This document shows, piece after piece, positions 29,416-38,262 of a stretch of DNA of 64,000 nucleotides; position 1 is the first letter of the stretch; each line of letters opens with the position of its first letter. Location of the stretch: NCBI RefSeq assembly GCF_046348265.1, contig NZ_JAXMEO010000005.1; one strand, written 5' to 3'. The notes beneath the pieces are model-generated. The model was not told the DNA's origin, searched no databases, and saw nothing but the letters and a program-made list of their open reading frames with translations. A program made the position numbers and the translations under genes. The DNA comes from Pelomonas sp937871895. GTDB taxonomy: Bacteria > Pseudomonadota > Gammaproteobacteria > Burkholderiales > Burkholderiaceae_C.

Positions 29416-31416
29416 GTGCAGGTTCTCAAGAACGTCCACCAGGAGCTCTGGCACTTCCGGCTGCGGCTGGTTGCGGCGGCGGGCTTTGTGCTGTTCTGCT
29501 TTGGGCTGTTGGTGGCGCGCCTGGTCTGGCTCCAGGTGGTGCAGCACGAGAGCTTTGCCGAGCGGGCCGAGTCCAACCGCATCGCGGTCGTGCCCATCGT
29601 GCCCAACCGGGGGCTGATCAAAGACCGCAACGGCATCGTGCTGGCCAGCAACTACTCGGCCTACACGCTGGAGATCAATCCCGCCAAGGTGACCGACCTC
29701 GACGCCACCATCGAGCAACTCGGCCAGGTGTTGGAGATCCAGCCGCGCGACAAGCGCCGCTTCAAACGCCTGCTCGATGAGGCCAAGCACACCGACTCCC
29801 TGCCCATCCGCACCAAGCTGAGTGATGAAGAGGTGGCGCGCTTCACCGCGCAGCGCTTCCGCTTCCCCGGCGTCGAGATCAAGGCGCGGCTCTTCCGCAG
29901 CTACCCGCTCGGCGAGGTGGGCTCGCATTTGATCGGCTACATCGGCCGCATCAATCAGGCCGAGAAGAAGGCCATGGAGGACTGGGACGACGAGACCCTG
30001 GCCAACTACCGAGGCACGGAGTACATCGGCAAGCTGGGTCTGGAGCAGGCCTACGAGCGCGAGCTGCATGGCATCACTGGCTTCGAGCAGGTGGAGACGA
30101 GTGCCGGCGGGCGCGCGGTGCGGCGCCTGTCCAGCCGCCCGCCGACGCCGGGCAACACCCTGCATCTGTCGATTGACATCCGGCTGCAGGCCCTGGTCGA
30201 GGAGCTCTACAAGGACCGGCGTGGCGCCCTCGTCGCCATCGACCCGCGCAACGGCGAGGTGCTGGCCTTCGTCTCCAAGCCGACCTTCGACCCCAACCTC
30301 TTCGTCGATGGCATCGATGCCGAGAGCTGGCGCGAGCTGAACGAGGACATCGACAAGCCGCTGCTGAACCGGGCGCTGCGCGGCACTTACCCGCCGGGCT
30401 CGACCTTCAAGCCCTTCATGTCCATCGCGGCGCTCAACTCCGGCAAGCGCGGGCCGAACGAGGTCATCATGGACAACCTGACCTTCAGCTTCGGCGGCCG
30501 CACCTTCGGCAGCCCCGAGACCGACCGGCCCGGCCCCAAGGACATGCGTGCCGCGATCGTCAGCTCCTCCAACGTCTACTTCTACAGCCTGGCCAACGTG
30601 ATGGGCGTGGACCTGATCCACGACGAGCTGGAGCCCTTCGGCTTCGGGCGCCGCACCGGCATCGACGTGGCCGGCGAGGTGACCGGGGACCTGCCCTCCA
30701 CCGAGTGGAAGCGCAAGAAGTTCAAGCGCCCCGAACAGCAGAAGTGGTATGCGGGCGAGACCATCAGCTTGGGCATCGGCCAGGGCTACAACAACTTCAC
30801 CATGCTGCAGATGGCCACGGCGATGAGCACGCTCGCGACGGGCGGCCAGCGCTTCAAGCCGCGCCTGGTGCGCGACGTGGAGGACGTGGTGCGCCACGAG
30901 AACCGCCGCATCGCCAGCGATGCGCTGCCACCGCTGCCGCTCAAGCCTGAGCACGTGCAGGTCATCCTGAGCGCCATGAACGGCGTGACGCTGGAGGGCA
31001 CCTCGCGCCTGGCCTTCCAGGGCGCGCCCTACCAGAGTGGCGGCAAAACGGGCACGGCACAAGCCGTGGGCCTGAAGGCCGGCGAGAAGTACAGCAGCAT
31101 CAAGGCTGACGAGCACAAGCGTGACCACTCGCTCTACGTGGCCTTTGCGCCGGTTGAGCAGCCCACGGTGGCGCTGGCGGTGATCGTCGAGAACGCGGGG
31201 TTTGGTTCCGCTTCCGCCGCCCCGATCGCGCGGCGTGTGTTCGACTACCTGCTGAGCGGCCAGTACCCCAGTGAGGACGACATCGCCAAGACCCAGCTCG
31301 GCCAGAGCTTTGCACCCACCGGCACGCCGCGCCGCGCGCAGGATGTGCCGCTGCCCGGCGCGCCGGCGCTGCCCAAGGCCGCCGCGTCTGCCGCGTCCGC
31401 AGCCTCAGCCGCCTAG
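29416..31416 (+). CDS. mrdA: Penicillin-binding protein 2 (elongation transpeptidase)
   Basis: Class B PBP that cross-links peptidoglycan along the side wall, working with RodA and MreBCD. 666 residues from a GTG start: membrane anchor (about 20-38), dimerisation/pedestal domain, then the transpeptidase domain with active-site Ser in PPGSTFKPFM (about 335), the SSSN motif in IVSSSNVYFYS and KTG in QSGGKTGTAQA. The last 40 residues are an Ala/Pro-rich tail. Starts 18 bases after mreD. Confidence 0.96.
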   Translation: MQVLKNVHQELWHFRLRLVAAAGFVLFCFGLLVARLVWLQVVQHESFAERAESNRIAVVPIVPNRGLIKDRNGIVLASNYSAYTLEINPAKVTDLDATIEQLGQVLEIQPRDKRRFKRLLDEAKHTDSLPIRTKLSDEEVARFTAQRFRFPGVEIKARLFRSYPLGEVGSHLIGYIGRINQAEKKAMEDWDDETLANYRGTEYIGKLGLEQAYERELHGITGFEQVETSAGGRAVRRLSSRPPTPGNTLHLSIDIRLQALVEELYKDRRGALVAIDPRNGEVLAFVSKPTFDPNLFVDGIDAESWRELNEDIDKPLLNRALRGTYPPGSTFKPFMSIAALNSGKRGPNEVIMDNLTFSFGGRTFGSPETDRPGPKDMRAAIVSSSNVYFYSLANVMGVDLIHDELEPFGFGRRTGIDVAGEVTGDLPSTEWKRKKFKRPEQQKWYAGETISLGIGQGYNNFTMLQMATAMSTLATGGQRFKPRLVRDVEDVVRHENRRIASDALPPLPLKPEHVQVILSAMNGVTLEGTSRLAFQGAPYQSGGKTGTAQAVGLKAGEKYSSIKADEHKRDHSLYVAFAPVEQPTVALAVIVENAGFGSASAAPIARRVFDYLLSGQYPSEDDIAKTQLGQSFAPTGTPRRAQDVPLPGAPALPKAAASAASAASAA

Positions 31417-31427
31417 GGAGCCCGGCC

Positions 31428-32579
31428 ATGACCGTCATTGAACGCGCCCCGCTGCGCCAGCGCCTGCGGCCCTGGGTCATTGGCTTCGATGTGCCGCTGC
31501 TGATCGCGGTGCTGTGGATTGGCGTCTGGGGCTTGCTCTGCATGTACTCGGCCGGCTACGACCACGGCACCCGCTTTGGCGACCACGCGCGCAACATGCT
31601 GCTGGCTTGGGGCCTGATGCTGGTCGTGGCGCAAGTGCCGCCGCAGCGGCTGATGGCGCTGGCCATTCCGCTCTACAGCCTCGGCGTGCTGCTGCTGCTG
31701 GCCACGCTGGCTTTTGGCATCACCAAAAAGGGCGCGACGCGCTGGCTCAACGTGGGCCTGGTCATCCAACCCTCCGAGCTGCTCAAGCTCGCCACGCCGC
31801 TGATGCTGGCCTGGTGGTTCCAGAAACGCGAAGGGGTGCTGCGCTGGACTGACTTCGTGGCCGCCTTCGGCCTGCTGCTGCTGCCCTTCTTGCTGATCGC
31901 CAAGCAGCCCGACCTGGGCACCGGATTGCTGGTGCTGGCGGGCGGGCTGTACGTGATCTTCTTCGCCGGCCTGTCGTGGCGCCTGGTGATCCCCTTCCTC
32001 GTCGTCGGCGTGATCGGCATCACCGCCATCGTCCTGTCTGAAGACCACATCTGCCAGGACGAGGTCACCTGGCCGCTGCTCAAGCCTTACCAAAAGCACC
32101 GCGTCTGCACCCTGCTCGACCCGAGCAAGGACCCGCTGGGCAAGGGCTTCCACATCATCCAGGGCGAGATCGCCATCGGCTCCGGCGGCGTCACGGGCAA
32201 GGGCCTGATGCAGGGCACACAGACCCACCTGGAGTTCATCCCCGAGCGCACCACGGACTTCATCTTTGCCGCCTTCGGCGAGGAGTTCGGCCTGCTCGGT
32301 GCATTGGCGCTGATGGCTGGCTACACGGCATTGATCCTGCGCGGCTTGATGATCGCGGCGGCGGCACCGACGCTGTTCTCGCGGCTGATGGCGGGCGCCG
32401 TGACCCTGTCCTTCTTCACCTATGTGTTCGTGAACATGGGCATGGTCAGCGGCATCCTGCCCGTGGTGGGCGTGCCGTTGCCCTTCGTCAGCTATGGCGG
32501 CACGGCGATGGTGACGCTGGGGCTTTCGCTCGGGCTGCTGCTGTCCATCGGCCGGGTCAAGAAGCTGGTCAAAACCTGA
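31428..32579 (+). CDS. rodA: RodA peptidoglycan glycosyltransferase (SEDS family)
   Basis: 383-residue polytopic membrane protein that polymerises lipid II with PBP2. Ten or so hydrophobic helices are visible; SEDS landmarks include TKKGATRWLNVGLVIQPSEL, AKQPDLGTGLLVLAGG with the catalytic-loop Asp, and VGVPLPFVSYGGTAMVTLGL near the C-terminus. The ATG follows 11 bases after mrdA. Last gene of the rod operon proper; the next gene starts 14 bases on and could be read through. Confidence 0.95.
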   Translation: MTVIERAPLRQRLRPWVIGFDVPLLIAVLWIGVWGLLCMYSAGYDHGTRFGDHARNMLLAWGLMLVVAQVPPQRLMALAIPLYSLGVLLLLATLAFGITKKGATRWLNVGLVIQPSELLKLATPLMLAWWFQKREGVLRWTDFVAAFGLLLLPFLLIAKQPDLGTGLLVLAGGLYVIFFAGLSWRLVIPFLVVGVIGITAIVLSEDHICQDEVTWPLLKPYQKHRVCTLLDPSKDPLGKGFHIIQGEIAIGSGGVTGKGLMQGTQTHLEFIPERTTDFIFAAFGEEFGLLGALALMAGYTALILRGLMIAAAAPTLFSRLMAGAVTLSFFTYVFVNMGMVSGILPVVGVPLPFVSYGGTAMVTLGLSLGLLLSIGRVKKLVKT

Positions 32580-32593
32580 GAGGCGGTGCAAGC

Positions 32594-33679
32594 ATGGCCA
32601 ACCCCCGCGAATCCGAGCTGAGCTACCCGCTTGGCGAGCAACTGCCTGCGCTGGGCGCGGCGCTCGACATCGCGCCCGGCGTGCGCTGGGTGCGCATGCA
32701 GCTGCCCTTTGCGCTGGACCACATCAACCTCTGGCTGCTGCGTGACGAGATCGAAGGCTGCGCCGGCTGGACGGTGGTGGATTGCGGCATCACCAATGCC
32801 GACACCCAAGCGGCCTGGGAGCAGGTGTTTGCCCGGCACCTTGATGGCCTGCCGGTGCTGCGCGTGCTGGCCACGCACTTCCACCCTGACCATCTCGGCC
32901 TCGCGCACTGGCTGTGCGAGCGCTGGAGTGGCGCGCCGGGCGGGCTGCCCGAGTGCCGGCTGTGGATCAGCGCGACGGACTTCCAGCTCGCCCGCCTGGC
33001 CAGCCGCTCGACCGAGGGCCTGGGCGGCGAGTCGGCGGCGGCCTTCTTTGCCAGCCATGGGCTGACCGACGAAGACTCGCTGGCCAAGATCCGCGCCCGC
33101 GCCGCCTACTACCCCAGCATGGTGCCGGCCGTGCCCGCCCGATTCCGCCGCTTGATGGATGGCCAGGTGCTGAACGTGGGCGGCACGGCTTGGCGCTGCC
33201 TGGTGGGCCATGGCCACTCGCCCGAGCACATCAGCCTGCATGCCGAGTCGCTCGGGGTGCTGATCTCGGGCGACATGGTGCTGCCCCGCATTTCGACCAA
33301 TGTGTCGGTGGTGGACAGCGAGCCCGAGGCCGACCCGCTCTCGCTCTACCTGGCCTCGCTGCGCCGCCTGATGGCGCTGCCAGCCGACACCCTGGTGCTG
33401 CCCTCGCATGGCAAGCCTTTCCGGGGTCTGCATGCGCGTCTGGCGCAGCTGATCGAGCACCACGACGAGCGCCTGGCCGAGACCCAGGTCGCGTGCGCGG
33501 CAGCGCCCACGCACGCGGCGGGCCTGCTGCCGGTGCTCTTCAAGCGTCCGCTGGATCTGCACCAGACGACCTTCGCCATGGGCGAATCGCTCGCCCACCT
33601 GCACGCGTTGTGGCTGGCCGGCCGCCTGCGCCGCGAGCGGGGCGCCGACGGGGTCTACCGCTTCAGCGCCGTGATCTGA
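32594..33679 (+). CDS. Metallo-beta-lactamase-fold hydrolase
   Basis: 361-residue cytoplasmic protein. The zinc-binding signature HFHPDH is complete (ATHFHPDHLGLAHWL, about 94-99), with later ligands in VGHGHSPEHISLH and SGDMVLPR. The C-terminal 70 residues form a helical winged region as in LACTB2/glyoxalase-II-like members of the family. Substrate unknown; ribonuclease or thioesterase roles are possible. It follows rodA after 14 bases and may be the last gene of that transcript. Confidence 0.85.
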   Translation: MANPRESELSYPLGEQLPALGAALDIAPGVRWVRMQLPFALDHINLWLLRDEIEGCAGWTVVDCGITNADTQAAWEQVFARHLDGLPVLRVLATHFHPDHLGLAHWLCERWSGAPGGLPECRLWISATDFQLARLASRSTEGLGGESAAAFFASHGLTDEDSLAKIRARAAYYPSMVPAVPARFRRLMDGQVLNVGGTAWRCLVGHGHSPEHISLHAESLGVLISGDMVLPRISTNVSVVDSEPEADPLSLYLASLRRLMALPADTLVLPSHGKPFRGLHARLAQLIEHHDERLAETQVACAAAPTHAAGLLPVLFKRPLDLHQTTFAMGESLAHLHALWLAGRLRRERGADGVYRFSAVI

Positions 33680-33697
33680 ACGGGGCCTGAAAAGAAA

Positions 33698-33729
33698 AAC
33701 GCCGCCGCACGGTGAAGTGCGGCGGCGTT
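33698..33729. terminator. Strong intrinsic terminator, best in the leftward direction
   Basis: 13-bp perfect stem AACGCCGCCGCAC / GTGCGGCGGCGTT (33698-33710 and 33717-33729) with loop GGTGAA. To its left the plus strand reads AAAAGAAAAA, which is a T-run (TTTTTCTTTT) for leftward transcripts from the ygjP side. Rightward the tail is only TTCCTTG, so it ends the metallo-hydrolase transcript less well. Confidence 0.88.
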
Positions 33730-33906
33730 CCTTGCCTTGGTGCTCAGCGAACTGTGGGTCCGGTGAACCGAACCTCTGGGGCACCCGTGCTGACAGCTTG
33801 AACGCGGGTTTCACAAAGCTTGCCGAAACGCGGGTGACAACTTGTGGGGAAAATTCCCACTGCCCCTAACTTGATGGCTGTTGGCAGGCCCCTGCCTGCA
33901 AGGGGG

Positions 33907-34713
33907 TCAGCCGATCGATTCCTGCCGCAGCGCCTCGCGCGCCTGCTCGAAGCCTGGCAGCACCGAGCGCACCACCTGCCAGAAGGCCGGGCTGTGGTTC
34001 ATCTCCAGCAGGTGGGCCAGCTCATGGGCGACCACGTAGTCAATGATGGCCGGCGTGAAATGGATGAGCCGCCAGTTCAGGCGCACGCTGCCATCGCTGC
34101 TGGCGCTGCCCCAGCGCGTCTGGGCTGACGAGAGCCGCAGGCGCTTCATCTGCACGCCCAGCAGGCTGGCGAAATGTGCGCAGCGCGGCTCGAAGTGCTC
34201 GCGCGCCCGGGCCTGCAGCCAGGCTTGGGCCAGGTCGCGCACTTGCGTCGTGGTCGCGTCGGCCGCCAGTGGCAGCGTCAGCACGCGCGAGTCGGCGGCC
34301 CAGGTCGGGCCGCGCACGCTGGCGTCGAGGCGCAGCACCAGCGGCTCACCCAGGTAGGGCAGCTGGGCGCCGTTCTGCCACTCGATGCGCGCGGCCTGCA
34401 CGCGGCGGGCGCGCTCGCGCTGCTCCACGAGCTTGCGCAGGATCCAGTCGGCCTTTTGCTGCAGCGCGCGCTCGATCTCGGCGATGGGCACCCAGCGTGG
34501 CGCGCTGACGCGCAGGCCGTCCAGCCCCACCACGAAGCCAATGCTCCGGCGCCGGGCGCGGCGCAGCTCGTAGCCCACGCGGTGCAGGCCCAGCAACAGC
34601 TCGCGGCGCGACGCGTTCTCACCGCTCGGCGCCACCGCCGCCGGCTCGGTGTCGGCATCGAACAGCGAAAGCTGGTTGCCGTTGAGCAGCGGGGCGGGGC
34701 GCTTGGTGGCCAT
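33907..34713 (-). CDS. YgjP/SprT-like zinc metallopeptidase (DUF45)
   Basis: 268 residues with the zinc motif HELAHLLEMNHSPAFW (HExxH then His in NHS/P) near the C-terminus, and the central IGFVVGLDGLRVSAPRWVP and RWGSASSDGSVRLNWRL blocks of the YgjP family. Soluble; biological role not firmly known. Last gene of the leftward series from corC; 173 noncoding bases separate it from the terminator at 33698-33729. Confidence 0.88.
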   Translation of the reverse strand: MATKRPAPLLNGNQLSLFDADTEPAAVAPSGENASRRELLLGLHRVGYELRRARRRSIGFVVGLDGLRVSAPRWVPIAEIERALQQKADWILRKLVEQRERARRVQAARIEWQNGAQLPYLGEPLVLRLDASVRGPTWAADSRVLTLPLAADATTTQVRDLAQAWLQARAREHFEPRCAHFASLLGVQMKRLRLSSAQTRWGSASSDGSVRLNWRLIHFTPAIIDYVVAHELAHLLEMNHSPAFWQVVRSVLPGFEQAREALRQESIG

Positions 34714-34716
34714 GGT

Positions 34717-35466
34717 TCAGTGGTTGAAGCCGTCGGGGTCCAGCCGCCGCATTTCGGTCTCGATCCAGGCGCTGACCTCTTTCATCATCTCGGCCGGCTC
34801 ACGTCCCTCAGGCGAGATGGGCGCGCCGATGGACACGTCAACGACGCCGGGCCGGATCAGGAAGCTCTTGCGTGGCCAGCAGCGGGCCGACGTCACCGCA
34901 ATCGGCACCACCGGCACGCCCGTGGCGATCGAGAGTCGCGTGCCGCCGGACTTGTAGTCGCCCGCCTGGCCGCGCGGGATGCGCGTGCCCTCGGGGAACA
35001 TGATGACCCAGATGCCCTGGGCCGACAGGCGCTTGCCTTGCTCGGCGACGAGGTTCCAGGCCTCGGTGCGCTTGCGGCGGTCGATGTGGATCATGTCGCA
35101 GCGGCCGATCGCCCAGCCGAAGAAGGGGATGTAGAGCAGCTCGCGCTTGAACACATAGGCCAGCGGGTGGCTCATCAGCATCGGGAAGAAGAAGGTCTCC
35201 CAGGTGCTCTGGTGCTTGGGCAGCAGGATGACGGCGCCCTTCTCGGTCTGGGGCAGATGCTCCATGCCCTGCACGCGCCAGCGCACGCCGCAGATCACGC
35301 GGCAGGCGTGGATGACGACCTTCAGCCAGTGCGCGCAGACCCAGTAGACCGGCGCGCCGCGCGTGAAGATCGAGACGACCAGGGCCGCGATGGCCCACGG
35401 GATGACGGTGGCCGTCATCACGAGCAGGAAGAGAGCGGAGCGGAGCGCGGAAAGCAGGGTGGACAT
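34717..35466 (-). CDS. plsC: 1-acylglycerol-3-phosphate O-acyltransferase
   Basis: 249-residue membrane acyltransferase making phosphatidic acid. An N-terminal hydrophobic helix (ALFLLVMTATVIPWAIAALV) is followed by the acyltransferase motifs: I as KHQSTWETFF (Glu in place of the usual Asp of H-x4-D), II around VFKRELLYIPFFGWAIG and III as MFPEGTRIPRG. The Glu variant is, from memory, common in Burkholderiales. Start at 35466 (MSTLLSALRS); 4 bases after the gmhB stop. Confidence 0.92.
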   Translation of the reverse strand: MSTLLSALRSALFLLVMTATVIPWAIAALVVSIFTRGAPVYWVCAHWLKVVIHACRVICGVRWRVQGMEHLPQTEKGAVILLPKHQSTWETFFFPMLMSHPLAYVFKRELLYIPFFGWAIGRCDMIHIDRRKRTEAWNLVAEQGKRLSAQGIWVIMFPEGTRIPRGQAGDYKSGGTRLSIATGVPVVPIAVTSARCWPRKSFLIRPGVVDVSIGAPISPEGREPAEMMKEVSAWIETEMRRLDPDGFNH

Positions 35467-35470
35467 CGGT

Positions 35471-36112
35471 TCAGGCCGTCCGGGGGTGGCTCTCGGCGCC
35501 CAGCGCCTCGTCCCGGATGTCATTGCGGGCGTTGCGGTCGAGCTGGACCACGTATTCAGCAAAAGCGGCCAGGTCCTCGTGCACGATGGTGCCGGGCACC
35601 TGGGCCACCATGTCCATGATCTGCACGAGGCTCAGCGCGCCCAGCCGGTCGCCGCGCAGCAGGTGGGGCACGCAGCCGGCGGCGCGGGCGGTCTGAATGT
35701 CGCGCATCGAGGCGCCCACCATGTGGACCTCGGACAGCTGCACCCCAAAGCGCTCGCCGATCTGCTCGATCAGGCCCGGCAGCGGCTTGCGGCAATTGCA
35801 ACCTTCCTCGGGCGTGTGGGGGCAGAAGAAGGCCGCGTCGAGCCGGCCGCCGCGCTCCGTCAGCAGCTTGGCCAGGCGCAGGTGGATGGCGTTGAGCGAA
35901 GCCATGTCGAGCAGGCCTCGCCCGATGCCGGGCTGATTGGTGGCCAGCACCGTGTGCCAGCCGGCCTGGTTGAGCCGCGCGACGGCCTCCAGCGCGCCGG
36001 GCAAAGGCTCCAGCTCCTCAGGCGCCTTGACGTGGTCTTCGCGGTAGCGGTTGAGCGTGCCGTCCCGGCCCAGGATCACGAGCTTGAGGGCGTTGTGATG
36101 GTCGGGGCGCAT
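35471..36112 (-). CDS. gmhB: GmhB-like HAD phosphatase lacking the nucleophile Asp
   Basis: By position and overall similarity this is D-glycero-D-manno-heptose 1,7-bisphosphate 7-phosphatase of LPS heptose synthesis: 213 residues, LATNQPGIGRGLLD motif, Lys in CRKPLPG, and the zinc-loop CPHTPEEGCNCRKP with its Cys/His ligands. But HAD motif I reads LVILGRDGTLN, so the first Asp of DxD (the phosphate-accepting nucleophile) is Gly15, and motif IV reads VGASMRD where GDS is expected, so a metal-binding Asp is Ala. It may be inactive, have another mechanism, or be non-catalytic. Starts 11 bases downstream of glyS. Confidence 0.85.
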   Translation of the reverse strand: MRPDHHNALKLVILGRDGTLNRYREDHVKAPEELEPLPGALEAVARLNQAGWHTVLATNQPGIGRGLLDMASLNAIHLRLAKLLTERGGRLDAAFFCPHTPEEGCNCRKPLPGLIEQIGERFGVQLSEVHMVGASMRDIQTARAAGCVPHLLRGDRLGALSLVQIMDMVAQVPGTIVHEDLAAFAEYVVQLDRNARNDIRDEALGAESHPRTA

Positions 36113-36123
36113 CGCTCAGGGCC

Positions 36124-38262
36124 TCAAGCGGCCAACTTGGAGAGGTCGGCCACGCGGTTCATGGCGGTGTGCAGCTGGTGCAAGAGCGCAAGGCGGTTGG
36201 CGCGCAAAGCGGCGTCCTCGGCATTGACCATCACGCCGTCGAAGAAGGCATCGACCGGGCCCTTGAGCGCGGCCAGGGCCTTGAGCGAGGCGGTGTAGTC
36301 GTGTTGCTCGAAGAGCCGGTCGGCCTCGGGCTGCACCTGGCGCAGCGCGGCGGCCAAGGCTTGCTCGGCGGCCTCCTGCAGCAGCGCGTCGCTGACCGTG
36401 GTGGGGCGTTCGCCCTCGACCTTTTTGAGGATGTTGCCCACGCGCTTGTTGGCGGCTGCGAGCGAAGCGGCCTCCGGCAGCGCGGCGAAGGCGCGCACGG
36501 CTTCCAGGCGGCGCGGCACATCGCCCAGGCGGCCGGGCGCGAGGGCCAGCACGGCCTCGACCTCCTGGCTGCTGTAGCCCTGGTCACGCAGGTTGACGGC
36601 GAGGCGGTCGTTGAAGAAGCCGAGCAGCGCGTCGCGCGGGTTCTCGATCAGTTCGCCAAAGGCCGGCACGGCGGCGTCAAGCAGCGCCGGCAGGTCCAGC
36701 GGCAAGTTCTTCTCGACCAGGATGCGGATCACGCCGAGTGCGTGGCGGCGCAGCGCAAACGGATCCTTGTCGCCGGTGGGCAGTTGGCCGATGCCAAACA
36801 GGCCCACCAGGGTTTCAAGCTTGTCAGCCAGGGCCAGCACGGTGCCGGTGTGGTTGCGCGGCAGCGCATCGCCGGCAAAGCGGGGCTTGTAGTGGTCTTC
36901 GACGGCGATGGCGACGCCGTCGCGCAGGCCCTCGTGGCGGGCGTAGTAGCCGCCCATGATGCCCTGCAGCTCGGGGAACTCGCCGACCATGTCAGTCAGC
37001 AGGTCGGCCTTGGCCAAGGTGGCGGCCTCGCGCACCTTGCTGTCGAGCACGGCGAACTGGTCCTGCGCCTCGACGGTGAAGGGCACCGTCGCATCGCTGA
37101 GCAGCTTGACGATGGCGTGGCCGATGGCGCGCACCCGCTCCATGCGCTCGCCCTGGCTGCCGAGCTTGCCGTGGTAGACGACCTTGTTCAGCCCCTCGAC
37201 GCGCGAGGCCAGCGTGCGCTTGCGGTCTTGGTCGAAGAAGAACTTGGCATCCGCCAGGCGCGGGCGCACCACGCGCTCATTGCCCTGGATCACGGCCGTC
37301 GCATCAGCAGGCGCGATGTTCGAGACGACAAGGAAGTGGCGTGTGAGCTTGCCCGCGGCGTCCAGCAGCGGGAAGTACTTCTGGTTGGCCTTCATCGTGA
37401 GGATGAGGCATTCCTGCGGCACGGCCAGGAACTCGGCCTCGAAGGCGCAGGTCAGCACATTGGGGCGCTCGACCAGGGCCGTCACTTCGTCCAGCAGCGC
37501 GTCGTCATCGATGGGCTTGAGGCTGAGCTTGGCGGCGGCGGCTTGGAGTTGGGCGGCGATGTCGGCACGGCGCTCGGCAAAGCTGGCGATGACGGCGCCT
37601 TGGCTGCGCAGCTGCGTGGCATAGCTGTCGGCGGTGTCGATGCTGACCGTCGCTTGAGCGGCCTCGAAGCGGTGGCCTTGCGTCGTGCGGCCGGCGGTGA
37701 GGCCGAGGGCCTGGACGGGCACGATCTCACTGCCATGCAGCGCGATCAGGCCGTGGGCGGGGCGCACGAACTTGACGTCGGTCCAGCCGTCGGCGAGCTG
37801 GTAGCTCATGACCTTGGGGATGGGCAGCTTGGCGAGGGTTTCGTCCAGCGCCTTTTGCAGGCCTTGGGCGAGCGTCGCGCCGGGCTGGATGCTGTCCCAG
37901 AACAGGGCCTCGGCCTTGCCATCCGGCAGGCGCTTGAGTTGGGGGACCACGGAAGCATCGGCGCCCACGGCGGCCAGCTTCTTGAGCAGGGCGGGCGTGG
38001 GCTGGCCATCGGCGGTCAGGGCCACGGCGACGGGCATCAGCTTTTGCTGCACGGCCTTGTCGGCGGCCTTGGAGGCGACGCCAGCCACCTGCACGCCCAG
38101 GCGGCGCGGCGAGGCGTAGGACGTGACCGTCGCGTCAGCTTGAGCAAGGCCCTGGGCCTTGAGGCTGTCGGCCAGCACGGTGGCAAAGGATTCGCCCAGC
38201 TTCTTCAGCGCCTTCGGCGGCAGCTCTTCAACAAACAGTTCAACGAGCAGGTTTGCAGACAT
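36124..38262 (-). CDS. glyS: Glycine-tRNA ligase beta subunit
   Basis: 712-residue beta chain of the alpha2-beta2 bacterial glycyl-tRNA synthetase; binds tRNA and holds the HD-like and anticodon-binding parts. Family segments: LLVELFVEELPPKALKKLG at the N-terminus, PRRLGVQV, YLVVSNIAPADA-like core (HFLVVSNIAPADA), and LADKLETLVGLFGIGQLPTG. The ATG at 38262 overlaps the glyQ stop as TGATG. Full length. Confidence 0.96.
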   Translation of the reverse strand: MSANLLVELFVEELPPKALKKLGESFATVLADSLKAQGLAQADATVTSYASPRRLGVQVAGVASKAADKAVQQKLMPVAVALTADGQPTPALLKKLAAVGADASVVPQLKRLPDGKAEALFWDSIQPGATLAQGLQKALDETLAKLPIPKVMSYQLADGWTDVKFVRPAHGLIALHGSEIVPVQALGLTAGRTTQGHRFEAAQATVSIDTADSYATQLRSQGAVIASFAERRADIAAQLQAAAAKLSLKPIDDDALLDEVTALVERPNVLTCAFEAEFLAVPQECLILTMKANQKYFPLLDAAGKLTRHFLVVSNIAPADATAVIQGNERVVRPRLADAKFFFDQDRKRTLASRVEGLNKVVYHGKLGSQGERMERVRAIGHAIVKLLSDATVPFTVEAQDQFAVLDSKVREAATLAKADLLTDMVGEFPELQGIMGGYYARHEGLRDGVAIAVEDHYKPRFAGDALPRNHTGTVLALADKLETLVGLFGIGQLPTGDKDPFALRRHALGVIRILVEKNLPLDLPALLDAAVPAFGELIENPRDALLGFFNDRLAVNLRDQGYSSQEVEAVLALAPGRLGDVPRRLEAVRAFAALPEAASLAAANKRVGNILKKVEGERPTTVSDALLQEAAEQALAAALRQVQPEADRLFEQHDYTASLKALAALKGPVDAFFDGVMVNAEDAALRANRLALLHQLHTAMNRVADLSKLAA

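Noticed and set aside
28459..31128. Very long minus-strand open frame across mreC, mreD and mrdA
   Set aside because: It crosses three well-supported genes and shows no domain; another high-GC shadow.
33840..33862. Replication-origin-like site near TTGTGGGGA
   Set aside because: It does not match the DnaA box, is single, and lies in a simple hairpin with no AT-rich region or replication genes.
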